NCBI GenBank assembly: GCA_934047225.1
Contig: OW203988.1
Location: 5,056,229 to 5,120,228, forward strand
DNA length: 64,000 nt
Direction of reading: 5' to 3'
DNA from: Ypsolopha sequella
Lineage: Eukaryota > Arthropoda > Insecta > Lepidoptera > Ypsolophidae
Below the pieces are notes generated by a model that did not search any database, was not told the origin of the DNA, and was given only the letters and a program-made list of their open reading frames with translations. Positions 51,601-61,160 of the stretch are shown here, piece after piece. Made by a program: the position numbers and the translations under genes. Numbering within the stretch: the first letter of the stretch is position 1; each line of letters opens with the position of its first letter.

Positions 51601-54370
51601 CGACCAGTTCGTTGTTCTCATTGAGTATGAGCCCCATATCTGGGGTCCCCTTACCATATATAGAGGTTCTACTTAATTCTCTTTGTTGTGGCTTAGCATC
51701 AACTTTTTTCTGCAAAAACTTTGATAGATCTAGGGGCCTAGGTACTACTTCATTATTCTCATTAAGCATGAGTCCCATACCGGGTAGTTCCCCACCAGAT
51801 TTAATCTTTTTTATGGCTTTTTTTGTAACTTCCTTCTTCTGCTTTCTTACAAGGCTTTGGAGCCGTTCTCTTGTCAATTTTTTTACATCTGATTCGGTCA
51901 TCCCTTTCGGCAAAAGATTTATATTTATCAGATTTGCAAGCTTTTCTTTTGGCATATCTTTTAAATCTGATTCATTTAAGCCTATTAGCGTTTCTGCTTT
52001 GACTTGATCAATTTTTGCTTGCTTCACCTGCTTTTTTACAAGGTTTTGGAGTTGTTCTCCTGTCATATTTTTTAAATCTGATTCTTTCATCCCTGTAGGT
52101 ATACGATTTATATTTATCAGACTTGCAAGCTGTTCGTTTGTCATATCTTTTAAATCTGATTCGTTAATATCTTCCAGTGAAATCTTTGGTTTAACTTTTT
52201 TTGTGGGCCTTTTTAAAACCACTTTTTTTTGCTTTTTAACAAGGCTTTTGAGCCGTTCTGGTGTCAAATTTTTTAAATCTGATTTGGCAATTTCTTTCGG
52301 CAAAAGATTTTCATCAAGCAGATTAGCAAGTTCTTCCCTTGTCATATCTTTTAAATCTGATTCGGTAATCTCTTCCAGTGAAATCTTTGGTTTAACTTTT
52401 TTTGTGGGCCTTTTTAAAACCACTTTCTTCTGCTTTTTTACAAGGCTTTTGAGCCGTTCTGGTGTCAAATTTTTTAAATCTGATTTGGCAATTTCTTCCG
52501 GCAAAAGATTTTCATCAAGCAGATTAGCAAGTTCTTCCCTTGTCATATCTTTTAATTCTGATTCTGTAATGACGTCCTCTTCTAGATCTTCATCTAATAT
52601 TTCCTGCAATTCCTCGTCATCACTTAAAGGTTTTTTCTTGGGTTTACATGGTTTTTTTTTGGGTTTTGGGTTTTGTGGTTTACATGTTTTTTTTATGATA
52701 TGTTTCGGTAACACATTTGTTTCCGTAAGTCCTACATTTATAATCATATCGTTTTTATAATAATTTAACTTGTTTTTTTTAGTCCTACTAACAAGAGATC
52801 TCAAAGTAATGTTGTGTTCGTTTTCTTGTTCTTTACTGTCCAGTGATTCAAGTTTCTTAATTTTGTTTTTGCTAAAATCATTTAACTTTTTTAATTCGGT
52901 TGTGTAAGTTGTTTGACCGATTAAAAAAAATGGTTCCTTTTTGTTATTTGATAATGCAACAAGTTTTTGTGCACAAACTTTCGACTTGTTTGACGAAGGT
53001 GAGATATTTCTGTCTTTGAATAGTTCAACATCAAATCCAAAGTTAGATTCTATTTGAACAGCCTGTCTTTTAGGAGAATAACACGAATAACTTTGTTTTA
53101 CTTTTGATTTGTAATCCTTCAAAAATTTTTTTTGGTCTATTGTAGAATTTATAGCTTTTTCATTAAAATAAAAATTATTTTTTTCCGAAGTGACTTTGTC
53201 TCTTGATTTATCTTTTATTTTAATTTTACGAAAAGAACTAGTTTTATCATTTATAGGTCTGGTTAAATCCATATCAGAAGAAAGAGATTGTTGTTTTTTT
53301 TTTCTTTTCCTATGATGGTCATGGTCATGACTCTTATTTTTTTTCAAGGTGGTATTCAAAGCCGACTTCCATTTAAAAAAGTCAAACATAAAATCCAAGC
53401 TTGATCTTTTGGCTGAATGTTGTGAAGGAATTGATTGATCTTTTGAGAGTATTATAGTTTTATTCATATCGTCACTTTTTAATTTAATGAATTTTTCTTT
53501 TAACATAGGTCTTCTAAGTGTAGAAGATTCGTTCATGTAAAATACTTCGGTCCGATCATTTTTATTGAAAAGCTTTTGGAATTGGTTGGTGCTTTCTCTG
53601 TTGCTGTTTTTCTCTTTCCAAGCATTTAAACTTATTAGTCTTCTTTTCGTGTATGAAGATTTTTTCTCATCTTTCACATTATCGTTGTTGCTAGAGTTAC
53701 TGGGTGATTTTCCTTTTTTTTTGCGTTCTTTTTGTTTCAAATTTGAGGAAGCCCTTTCTCCTGAGGTTGCTTTTTTTCTTCTTCTTGCTGCCTTCAAAAA
53801 GTGAAGGGCGCTTTGGTGAGCATCTAAGTACTTTGAACCTTTGGATAATTCTGGACAAACGATAAAGTTTCCATGTAACCCCGGTCTATCTTTTATTAAA
53901 TCTAGCCTTGCATATACTGCGGAATGTTTTACCAATTCACTAGGACGACTATTAAATCTTTTATGCTTCATTGATCGAGATTTGCTATTCTTCAGTAAAC
54001 TAGGTTGTTTTTGTTTGTTTGATTTCATTGACATATCAGTGGAATGTTTTTTATTTTTGTTTTCATAGGATTCCATTTTTTCTTTTTTGGTTGATTGTGT
54101 TTTATTTGTAGTATCACTTCTAACCGGATTAGTGCCGTATACTCGGTGTAATAACACAGATTGATGGTCTTTTCTAAGTCGACAAGATGCTCTTTTAAGC
54201 GTAGGTTTAAGTATATTACTTTGCATGTTAAAAATAGAAAAATATTCAGCACGTGGACTTTTCTTTATCTGATTTTCCTTTAGATAACAATTAGCAAATT
54301 GGAATTCCCGATTAATTTCATTAGCTCCCTTCATTACAAAATGTTTTTTTCCCAATTTCTTAGACATCAT
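45644..54370 (-). CDS. Giant repetitive Lys-rich protein, 2908 residues, unknown function
   Basis: One uninterrupted frame of 8.7 kb, on the - strand. The first 580 residues are basic and of low complexity (Lys, Ser, Asn), with SPRAEYF and SRSMKHKRFNSRPS. Then come about 18 units of a 62-64-residue repeat built of two similar halves, ESDLKDMTKEQLASL and ESDLKNMTRERLQSL, each likely a helix-turn-helix hairpin recalling SAP/HeH-type modules. A segment of about 250 residues then occurs twice, with 'RPWDMAGLKFKIEQ' and a KTKKTVKT-rich insertion in the second copy. The C-terminal 400 residues are Cys-rich (CSCG-, CCPFKC-, CYCT-type clusters). No signal peptide or membrane segment is seen. The first ATG of an ATGATG pair at 54370 is taken as start. 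It is the only non-mobile gene here. A structural role, for instance in sperm or chromatin, is speculation. Confidence 0.8.
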   Translation of the reverse strand: MMSKKLGKKHFVMKGANEINREFQFANCYLKENQIKKSPRAEYFSIFNMQSNILKPTLKRASCRLRKDHQSVLLHRVYGTNPVRSDTTNKTQSTKKEKMESYENKNKKHSTDMSMKSNKQKQPSLLKNSKSRSMKHKRFNSRPSELVKHSAVYARLDLIKDRPGLHGNFIVCPELSKGSKYLDAHQSALHFLKAARRRKKATSGERASSNLKQKERKKKGKSPSNSSNNDNVKDEKKSSYTKRRLISLNAWKEKNSNRESTNQFQKLFNKNDRTEVFYMNESSTLRRPMLKEKFIKLKSDDMNKTIILSKDQSIPSQHSAKRSSLDFMFDFFKWKSALNTTLKKNKSHDHDHHRKRKKKQQSLSSDMDLTRPINDKTSSFRKIKIKDKSRDKVTSEKNNFYFNEKAINSTIDQKKFLKDYKSKVKQSYSCYSPKRQAVQIESNFGFDVELFKDRNISPSSNKSKVCAQKLVALSNNKKEPFFLIGQTTYTTELKKLNDFSKNKIKKLESLDSKEQENEHNITLRSLVSRTKKNKLNYYKNDMIINVGLTETNVLPKHIIKKTCKPQNPKPKKKPCKPKKKPLSDDEELQEILDEDLEEDVITESELKDMTREELANLLDENLLPEEIAKSDLKNLTPERLKSLVKKQKKVVLKRPTKKVKPKISLEEITESDLKDMTREELANLLDENLLPKEIAKSDLKNLTPERLKSLVKKQKKVVLKRPTKKVKPKISLEDINESDLKDMTNEQLASLININRIPTGMKESDLKNMTGEQLQNLVKKQVKQAKIDQVKAETLIGLNESDLKDMPKEKLANLININLLPKGMTESDVKKLTRERLQSLVRKQKKEVTKKAIKKIKSGGELPGMGLMLNENNEVVPRPLDLSKFLQKKVDAKPQQRELSRTSIYGKGTPDMGLILNENNELVARPREKKEKRYDKTKRFKGIKESDLKTMTNEKLKNLLDAKLLPKGMTISDIKNLTREQLQSIVKQQMKQTKMDEIKVKFPKGIEESDLRNMTKEQLAGLININQLPKGMIESDLKYMSRERLQSLAKKQVKQAKMDQVKGQNMLIGINESDLKDMTKEQLASLININRLPKGMTKSDLKYMTRERLQSLAKKQVKQAKMDQIQKQNILIGINESDLKDMTKEQLASLININRLPKGMTESDLKYMTRERLQSLAKKQVKQAKMDQVKGQNMLIGINESDLKDMTKEQLASLININRLPEGMTKSDLKYMTRERLQSLAKKQVKQAKMDQVKKQNMLIGINESDLKDMTKEQLASLININRLPKGMTETDLKNMTRERLQSLAKKQVKQAKMDQVKGQNMLIGINESDLKDMTKEQLASLININRLPKGMTESDLKNMTRERLQSLAKKQVKQAKIDQFKEQMLIGTNESDLKDMTKEQLARLININRLPKGMTESDLKDMTRERLESLAKKQVKQAKIDQVKGQMLIGINESDFKNMTKEQLASLININRLPKGMTESDLKNMTGEQLQILVKKQVMQAKMDQVKAQMLIALNESDLKDMTKEKLAYLININLLPKGMTESDLENMTRERLQSLVKKQMKQAKINRIEGQFTIGINEPDLKNMTKEQLKSLINKDLLPEGISESDLKNMTKERLQNLVKQQLKQLNMELIMKQLPLGINESDLKDMTAEQLVGLINKNLLPEGMTESDLTNMSRERLLSLINKQVKQGLYEEGSLLPVGIDESDLKDMTKEQLASLFNENLLPEGMSELDLMSMTKEELLILLESQLQVVKETMEREKGGEVGLMRRSKGLSQIIRAKYRLSLLKIRSKRMKFDIHAAPKPRTPPPEPPKRPSILDRLKHLRLRPWDMAGLKFKIEQVDDTLRNKGLKIQDIVHATKKIQGLVRAMKTKKKHVKRAGVVTHMALNAPKFLGSNGKEQLIYYSWKANRVSKKQKEIPYTKNEYLQDNSLNSLNQQAVKVGTNVDFNVEFPKQDLKDMTKEQLTSLFNQNLLPEGMSESDLKNMTKEELISLLENQLKLEKDRVEGKESSGMELMRQSKGLSQTIKAKYRLSLQKIRSKRMKFVTPAAPKLSIPSPEPPKRPSILGKIKHLPNLRPWDMAGLKFKIEQPDVTLRNKGLKIQDIVHKKKKKKGFMRSVKTAKPAKTVKTKKTKKTVKTKKTVKTKKTEKTVKTKVKNVKKKGVVTRMALNAPKFLGNTNEEEPIYYSSKDNRRSEKQKEIPNVENENLQYNSLITFHQHAVKVGTNVDFNVEFFKQKKLPQPKPSQKQTMQDVKVSEVYLVPPKEIVFQYPQKNNIYNRKSVKVGSNGNIPLNQAYSVAFGTSNDVAVATDELYKMIAVNTDVNNIESYLAHNESKKDASISFLQKYLRTLSGSKLSDTQTWHSNNRKSATTKKRLDMNENEYKYSETAVGCDNLNKKSVSNNNKYTKSKNSLYTQSLSMFSTTGIKLRQGKTESKITVSSNSEKKSPIADRLKNLYSRLKDSSGINIGIENANEFFNLHKSSKRQNKIPKTKEVKCVIDVIPNHSYNVPTPISYDESKDFILPENYKSKDKAKNKLYKFLKSSLNDDYKNSKEKFNNNNYFTVRKAQSIYYMLDSKKDESKKNKNISKIQPSLVIQATGKKKPVTICVKKKIELIEKCFCTVFGKQRMKGVRFENLNKYPVNKPYPTQCTAWSCGKDCDSEECARKIYLREAEECKIKKEKLQKRIRTRAYNMCSLGIQTTPVRIGPDALDLYECDPGFCEEGECCPFKCEKRLILRSLRNKRNKGAQAVFPKKPPPPLTILPPKRCYCTYELEQVRSKPKKIKTGIVQQKDELTLLVVCKKDPKDCQKPLICDTYIEKCKKYTPKHKKKCTYSPLKSQVTCKQGVYISTKGNVNAGEKNNLVCSFIDKNIDSTSPANQESVIREVTEKLEYYSKVRESLVKPPIYS
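48380..52580 (-). repeat. 192-bp coding repeat, about 18 units
   Basis: Each unit encodes 62-64 residues. The central five or six (about 50200-51330) are nearly identical at DNA level, which points to recent amplification or gene conversion. The outer units (52100-52580 and 49130-49700) are more diverged. One isolated unit sits at about 48380-48510, separated by the duplicated unique segment. Confidence 0.85.
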
Positions 54371-55800
54371 GTTTACTGTTTTTAAATTTGAATAGCAGTG
54401 TACTTTCTGATAATCTTTATTGTTTATGCTATTGCTAAAATTAGATTTTATTCAGACCGAACTGTGGTACCTGTCCACTACTTTCTTGCAATTTGTGCGT
54501 ACAAAATGCTTGCTTTTTAGAGATAAACTTTAACGTATCATAACAGTTGTTATCATGTAACATTCTTGACAGGTATTTCCTTACAGGTTTTATTCTGATG
54601 CTTCGTTTGTTCTTTACCATGTTTAAATTTGACGGTAGTTTAACATTGCTTAAGCACAGACACGATGCTGTTCTTGGTTCTTTTCATCGATTCAGTTTGC
54701 AAGCCACAGGTGAGACTGGTTTGTTTTATGAAATAATCATAAAACCTACTTTTCTTTCGTTCGTTTTTTTGTAAACAAGCGGTTCGTGAAATTTTCTACA
54801 AATTATGCACTTGGGATTTTGTCGAGGTCTAGGTATGTTAAAAGTTCGTGATATTTTGATGACCACTAGAAATTGTTCTTAAGATATCGTTATCATTCAT
54901 AACAGCTACTATTAGATGGAAAGTACATTGTTGTAATTATTATTATTGTCCAACTTTCCTAGAAATTATTTGAGACAATTTATTTCGCAATATTTGATAT
55001 CATGTAACCTTTCATGAAGGTTTTCTCTTGCTTTATCAGAAGCTGCTCCACACTTACCACTTTTTGTCATAATGAAATTACTGTATCAATCGATAATTTC
55101 TCAATTTTGAAACGTTTCTTGTTGGTGAAATAAGCATTTAAGGATGTCATTTCCCAATAATTTTTGACACTTTTTTTTTGTCTCTAACCCACAGACGTAC
55201 TACAGACATTCAAAATGTCTGTGCTCGTGCTTTAGCCATATCATAGACAAAAACATGCGCCATCAATATCATCATATCAATAACTAGATATCATAAAAGA
55301 GTAGAACCCGCTGTGTCTGTACATTGGAGATAAGTAATAAAAATAGAAAGGGGCGACTAAATAAGAGTAAAAGAACACAAATCAGTGATTTTTAGAATTC
55401 TTTTCTTTCTGTCTTTGCTTTGTTATCTCCGAAACTACAACACGGATTTTGATGTAGTTTTCACAGTTGGATGGGGCTTAATATGAAGAAGAATATAGGC
55501 TTTATTTCATTAAAATCGAACGACGGAAAAAGCTATCGTCATTTATCGATTCTAGGAATTTACTTTTTTACTGTTAGAAGTTACATAGCAAATAATTATT
55601 TCTAGCGTTAAAGGCCTATAGATGTCAAGAATGAGTGTTAAAAGAAAACAAGAAAGCTTTGGTTAGAAGAATGTAACGTATCTTTAGTACACAAACATTA
55701 GTCCTTTACGTAGTCAATTTGCAAATTGACTTACCATGGAAAGCTAACCAGCACTTCCAGCTTTCTTAGAAATTTGAAATTCCGTTCACAAATAGGTCTT
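54371..55800. other. Upstream region of the host gene and repeat DNA
   Basis: The first few hundred bases should include the 5' UTR and promoter of the giant gene; I see no clear TATA box. A 75-codon frame at 54547-54774 looks like chance. From about 55280 it becomes dispersed repeat sequence ('CTCCGAAACTACAACACGGATTTTGA'). Confidence 0.45.
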
Positions 55801-56826
55801 ATAGCATATGTATAGGAAAAAACCGGCCAAGTGCGAGTCAGACTCGCGTACCTAGGATTCCGTATTGTGGATGATAAATTTAATTTCGTCATTTTTTTGT
55901 GAATTTCTCAACCGCTTTATTTTTCCTGTAATTTTTATGTAAACACATATTATACACCAGTTTTGGAGATAAGGAGGGGGACATACATTTTTTATGGTTT
56001 TTCAAGGACTACTCTCAGTAAACAGAAAAAAAAAATTTGAGATAATCTTTTCGCGCTGTATTTGAACTTAGCTGCAATAAAGGTTTCATATGACATGGTC
56101 TCATCATTTGGGTACTACACCGGGTGTAAATCAAACGCCTCACATCTAGGATTCAGCAAACAAGGATGTGTAGCTGTGTGTATATGTGTGTGTTTGTGTG
56201 GTCCTAAATGTGAGACGTTTTGTCCGTCTACAGACCCAAAAGTGAGGCGCCTGTCAAAGCGAGGCGGTCTCACATTTTTTCATGGATAATCTGACTTTAT
56301 TTTCAAAATCTACGGCCTTTGATTGGTCAAAAACATCCTTTTGACGACCCAATCAGAGGTGTTGAAATTTTCGCCTCGCTTTTGGTAACTTTGACAGGTT
56401 GTGTGTGTGTTTATAAAAAAATCCCGAAATAGGTAGTACCAGGGTGTGCCCGCTAGGTGGCATTAGAGTCACAAGAATGTAAGTTCTGATCCTAATTCTG
56501 AGGCTGTTGTGTGAAATCGGTGTAAAAACGAAAGCGCCTCGGAATTTAAAACACGTCTATGTCTGTGTAACGAATATTTACACTCATTAATGAAGATACC
56601 GTTAAATAAATGTACAGATTGCGCTAAACTTCTAGTTGAATCGCCTCGTATTTAAAGTTGACTAGAAGTTAAGCGCGGTCTGTATATTGCATGACATTGT
56701 GTTATATTACTTGGTGTTACCGTTTGAATGATAATTATCAAATCATATTATTATTAGTAATTTGATCTCAGAAAATGTTCTACTTTTTAAGATGCTTATG
56801 GCTAAATAATTTCCTTAAGCAATAAT
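55801..56826. other. Dispersed repeats with GAGGCG-rich sequence
   Basis: Starts with the lepidopteran-style transposon phrase 'AAAACCGGCCAAGTGCGAGTC' (55829). A 55-bp segment at about 56115-56170 recurs at about 59893-59950. A segment at about 56607-56735 resembles part of the foldback at 58.6 kb (ATCGCCTCGTAT, TCTGTATATTG, GGTGTTAC-GTTTGAAT). No gene. Confidence 0.55.
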
Positions 56827-56983
56827 TAAAGGAAACTATTGTTTCATACATTTTGGTCGAATAGGTATGAAACGTTTCTATAGTGCAAATTTTTGTTTTC
56901 GCTGTTTGATGTTTAGTTCCATTGTAAAAGTTATTAGCATAGACGAGTAATATTACCAGTTTCCGGCTTTCACAACATCATCA

Positions 56984-58138
56984 TCATATATATGATAAGA
57001 GAAGTCCTGACTGACTCACTCATTCACTGACTGATCAACGCACAGCCCAAACCCTTGGACCTAGAAAGCTGAAATTTTGCACAGAGCTTTCCTTTGTAAT
57101 GTAGACAAGGAATAAGAAAGGATTTTTGAAATTCCACTTCTAAGAGGGTGAAACGGGGGTCCAGAGTTTGTATGGGAAAACAAGATAAGTTAGACTATTT
57201 TATCCGAGACTTCACAGGAGTACTCCTATCCATAAATGAGTAAACATGTGTTTCAGGTTTTTTCAGAATTCAACCCTTAAAAGGGTGAAATGGGGTGACA
57301 AAGTCTGAAAATCAACATGGGTATCGTTTGTATGGTTTGTCGGGTCGCTGATTACGAAAACAACAACGATTTTAAAATCCAACGTGGTGGATGTGAAAAA
57401 AGCTTTTCCAGAATTCAACCCCTAAAAGGGAGAAATGGGGTGACCAAGTCTGAAAACCAACATGGGTATCGTTTGTATGGTTTATTGGGTCGCTGATTAC
57501 AAAAACAACAATGATTTCTTAATCCAACTTCTTGGACGTGAAATACTATCATTCTCTGTTGGGGTGCGATGGGGTTGAAATGTTGAAATGTGTAAATATC
57601 AATATGAGTGTCGTTTTTATGGTTTTTTGGGACGTTAATTAAGAAAATGGCATCGATTATGAAAATTAATATAGAGTGGACATGAAAATCCTTGAAAGTA
57701 TGTGTGCTAGAGCAAATTGGCTGTAATAGACGGACAGACAGACAGCCACACAAGTGATCCTATTAGGGTTCCATTTTTTCCTTTTCGCAATGACGATTAA
57801 TAAGTCTCAGGGTCAGTCACTGAAAACAGCAGGAATTGATCTTAGGGGGGACTGCTTTTCGCACGGCCAGTTTTTCGTAGCCTGCTTGAGAGTGAGCTCA
57901 CCTAGCAGCCTGGTCGTGTTAACACCTGAGGGCAAAACTTCAATGTTGTATATAAAGAGGTACTTTAAGTATGAATTTAAAAAAAACTTATAGGTAAAAG
58001 GCCCCGCCAATGAGACTTTACCTGGAGATCAAATAATTGTACTAAAAACACTCCAAACCAGATTTAAATACGTTCTATAAAAAGTAGTATGTACACAAAA
58101 ACTAAATCAACGCGGGCGAAGCCGCCGGCAAAAGCTAG
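56984..58138 (+). mobile_element. Helitron, internally deleted
   Basis: Starts with TC (56984; 56978 or 56981 also possible) and 'ATATATATGATAAGAGAAG', followed by 'AGTCCTGACTGACT', which I recall as a lepidopteran Helitron 5' end. It ends at CTAG (58135-58138) followed by T, preceded by a GC-rich hairpin (GGGCGAAGCCGCCGG), the standard 3' signature. The inverse arm of the host foldback shows the uninterrupted sequence, confirming both edges to within a few bases. The Rep domain and most of the helicase are gone. Confidence 0.82.
57754..57993 (+). pseudogene. Helitron helicase, C-terminal remnant
   Basis: A frame of 79 codons with '[20 protein letters not shown]' and '[17 protein letters not shown]', the last helicase motifs of Helitron Rep/PIF1-like helicases (the Gln and Arg of motif VI are in place). 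It continues a few residues past the motif and stops. Upstream helicase motifs are absent; the preceding sequence is decayed repeat. It identifies the element as derived from an autonomous Helitron. Confidence 0.8.
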
Positions 58139-59005
58139 TATTAAATCAATTTAAAAAGTGAAACTAGTGCTATTTGCACCAAGCTGTTGAAACGTGTTCC
58201 GAAAAAGAACATAAAATGAGAAACATACGTAATTGAAACATTTAAAAATATCCTGAGAGCAAAAAACGTAGTTATAATTTAATTATAATTCAAAATATAA
58301 CACCAAGTTATATAACACAATGTTATACAAGATACAGATCATGCCTAACTTTTAGGTTGCTCTAGATACGAGGCGATTCAACTAAAAGTTTGGTGCAATC
58401 TATACAATAATTGCATATCTTGAGAGCAAAAAACTTAAATAAAATTTAATTATAATTCAAACTGTAACACCGAATTATCCAACACAATGTTATTCAAAAC
58501 ACATCCTGCCTAACTTCTAGGTTGCTCTAGATACGAGGCGATTCAACTAAAAGTTTGGTGCAATCTATATGTACAATAATTATACAATAATTGTATAGAT
58601 TGAACCAACCTTTTTGTTGAATCGCCTCGTATCTAGAGCAACCTAGAAGTTAGTCACGATCTGTATATTGTATAACATCGTGTTATCTAATTCGGTGTTA
58701 CAGTTTGAATTATAATTAAATTTTAACTACGTTTTTTGCTCTCAGGATATGTTTAAGTGTTTCAATTACGTATGTTTCTCATTTTATGTTCTTTTTCGGA
58801 ATATGTTTCAACAACTTGGTGCGAATAGCACTAGTTTCACATTTTAAATTTATTAAATATGATGTTGTGAAAGCCGGAAACTGGCAATATTACTCATCTA
58901 TGCTAATAATTTTTACAGTGGAACTAAACCTCAAACCGCGAAAAAAAATTTGCTCTATAGAAAAATTTCATACTTACTCGACCAAAATGTGTGAAACAAT
59001 AGTTT

Positions 59006-59535
59006 TTTTTTATTTTTAGATTTATTTTTCGGAAAAAATGTTTGTATGGACGAGTAGATTACCGGTTTCCGCAACATCATTATCGTACTCTAAAATTGAT
59101 TGCTTTCCGCCCCTAACTGTTATTAATAAACGAAGAGTTAACGAAAAAAAAAACTTTTTTTATAAATTGCCTAATAGGTATTTATAAATAATTTTATTTT
59201 TAAATATTTTTTTTAATTTTCATACATACTTTTTTATTTCTTTGTACGTTGTTTGGTTGCTAAGTGTTGAATGCTTTATCGGGCACAGTTTTTCCTGAAT
59301 AAATGTCTAACATTTGCATAATATAATTTCATTTTTAATTTTGAAATTTTTAATTGAAATTATTAATTGAAATTATGAACTTGATAATTTTTTTTTTGAA
59401 ATACGTATTAATCTGATAAAAATAAAATGTTGAATCTTGAATAGCAACAAACTCCAAGAACAAAAAATATGTTCTGTTAACAAACTAGTGTGAATAATCG
59501 TTTCTTTTGACGTGCTGGAAAATAGTATACACTTA
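59006..59535. other. AT-rich spacer
   Basis: About 530 bases of A/T-rich sequence, nothing recognised apart from a second diverged 'CCGGTTTCCGCAACATCAT' phrase near 59062, related to the foldback. Confidence 0.4.
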
Positions 59536-60200
59536 ACATACAATCGTATCATAATTAGGAGACGGCCTCATATTTATGCTTTTGACATTATCAAAACCGA
59601 ATCTCTTACACACAACAATAGCTTAAAATGAAGCGGTCTCGATTTTATGATTTTGGCAATACCAAAACCGAGTCGTATTCACACACTCAAAACCGAGGCG
59701 GTTTACAAACACCGTATGTTTAAACACATAAATGTGAGGCGGAGTCTTGCAATTGTGCACGCCTCGGGTTTGGGTTTCGTTGTAAACGTGATAGACATAA
59801 ATGGAATAGACAGTTAGAGTGAGAAAACACTATTCAAGCTTAAACAATGTATAAGTAGTAAAAAATATGCATAGATCACTGAGGTCTCGCTTTTGGGTGT
59901 AAATCAAACGTCTCAAATCTAGGATTCAGCAAACAAGGGTGTGTAAGCGCATGTGTGATAGTGTCTCCTGAAAGTAGGATTCGTGGTGTTGCCACTCACC
60001 GTCGGCTCGCCACAATTTGCCATGCAGTGACTGATTGCACTGATTGCACTGGACGTACTAAAGAGCGATGGGGTCGTCATATCCCTACGCCTTTTTGTTA
60101 TTTATTTATTTAAAACATTTATTTCGAGCAACATTACTCATAGTTGTTAGTAAACTGAAAACTACTGAGTTAGTAATACATACAATTTTGTTAGTGAAAT
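59536..60200. repeat. Diverged units around 'ACCGAGGCGGT'
   Basis: Phrases like AAAACCGAATCTC, AAAACCGAGTCGTATTCACACA and AAAACCGAGGCGGTTTACA follow one another at irregular spacing (59595-59710). The copy of the 56.1-kb segment is at about 59893-59950. No gene. Confidence 0.5.
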
Positions 60201-60206
60201 TAATAC

Positions 60207-60420
60207 TACTGTGATTAAAATACACTTGTACTTGTCCACTTTATATTATTATTACTTTTAACCTGACCGGTTTCACTGTATAAGCATTTTCAAAGGTTTT
60301 ATAGATATTAAAATTAAATAAGATGTTATTGTTGTTGTTCCCGTACATTTTGAATTTTGAAACTGAGACAATGTGTCATAAGTTCCAACAAGTGCCGACA
60401 ATCACGACCATCAACTTCAT
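60207..60420. mobile_element. Diverged relative of the 24.2-kb MITE
   Basis: Shares ACACTTGTACTT(G/A)TCCAC, GACCGGTTTC(A/G)CTGTA, AGCATTTTC and the flanking CAAGTGCC(G/A)ACAATCAC with 24242-24560. Only the left arm is clear; the right half is decayed. Confidence 0.6.
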
Positions 60421-60484
60421 TAATACTACTGTGTTAGTAACAATTTATAAATGTATAATAATTTAATGTTTATTTGTTGCGTGT

Positions 60485-61160
60485 GACGTGTGGGCCACCG
60501 CAATGCAACAAAAAAGGGCAATCTACCCTGCCAGCTATCATCACCAGGACGATGTTGGGGCTAGCGCACACCCTGCGCACCAGGGACGCGCATCTCTTGC
60601 GCATCACTGTGTAAAAGCAGTCGATGCGCGCCTCCGCAAACATGCCCGAGGTATTTAAACTTTTCTACCCTCTCCAGGGGTATATTGTTAAGCCGAATGG
60701 GTGGCACACTTGAGCGTCGCTTAGAACGAGCCTCAAAAACCATGAGTTTACTTTTAGTCACATAAAAACGTAGTCCGTGGCTCTAGGCATATGTCTCACA
60801 TATACCCATGAAGACTCTCGAATGATGAGTGGTAAGCTATTCCAAAGACGTATTGCGTAAATAGTGAATGAATTTGTAAACATGTCAGTTTTATGTGAGG
60901 GGGTGCACAAAAGTAAATGGTTCTCTGGGCGATGGAGGTGACCAAGGGAATCACGGGAAACTAACATTTTTTTCAGGTAAGAGGGGATCATTGAGGATGT
61001 TCCAATGATCACAAGTTCCGTGTAGTATCTGACGGTGTGCTTAAGACCCAATATTGCACTTTCAGTAGATAGTCCGGGCCTAAACCTGAACTGATTATCA
61101 TGCAGTTGTATAAATTTATTTAATTGTGTATTAAGAGTATGACATAGCCAAAACAAAAAC
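60485..61160 (-). pseudogene. Scrambled LINE fragments
   Basis: On the - strand: reverse-transcriptase sequence of the 30.6-kb family ('QFRFRPGLSTESAILGLKHT', about 61090-61030), then a C-terminal piece of a different LINE ('NSFTIYAIRLWNSLP', about 60870), then the first family again ('HGLRFYVTKSKLMVFEA', about 60770-60720; 'KFKYLG' near 60655), joined directly to its far C-terminal region ('GMFAEA'-type, other frame, about 60640). It is therefore a chimera with an insertion and an internal deletion. Not functional. Confidence 0.7.

Larger units (their letters stand above)
56827..59005. mobile_element. Large foldback element, split by a Helitron
   Basis: The left arm is 56827-56983 plus 58139 to about 58400; the right arm is about 58600-59005. 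They pair from the ends inwards: CTATTGTTTCA with its complement near 59003, then 'CCGGCTTTCACAACATCAT' against 58870, then (across the Helitron) 'GTGAAACTAGTGC' against 58828, then 'TAGATACGAGGCGATTCAAC' against 58620-58640. A partial duplicate of the inner arm (about 58410-58590) lies next to the centre. No gene other than that carried by the Helitron. Confidence 0.8.

Noticed and set aside
46884..53804. Many + strand frames opposite the giant gene (for example 47835-48464, 51354-52007, 52203-52760)
   Set aside because: They are antisense shadows of a Lys/Glu-rich coding sequence, rich in Phe/Ser/Leu, and follow its repeats.
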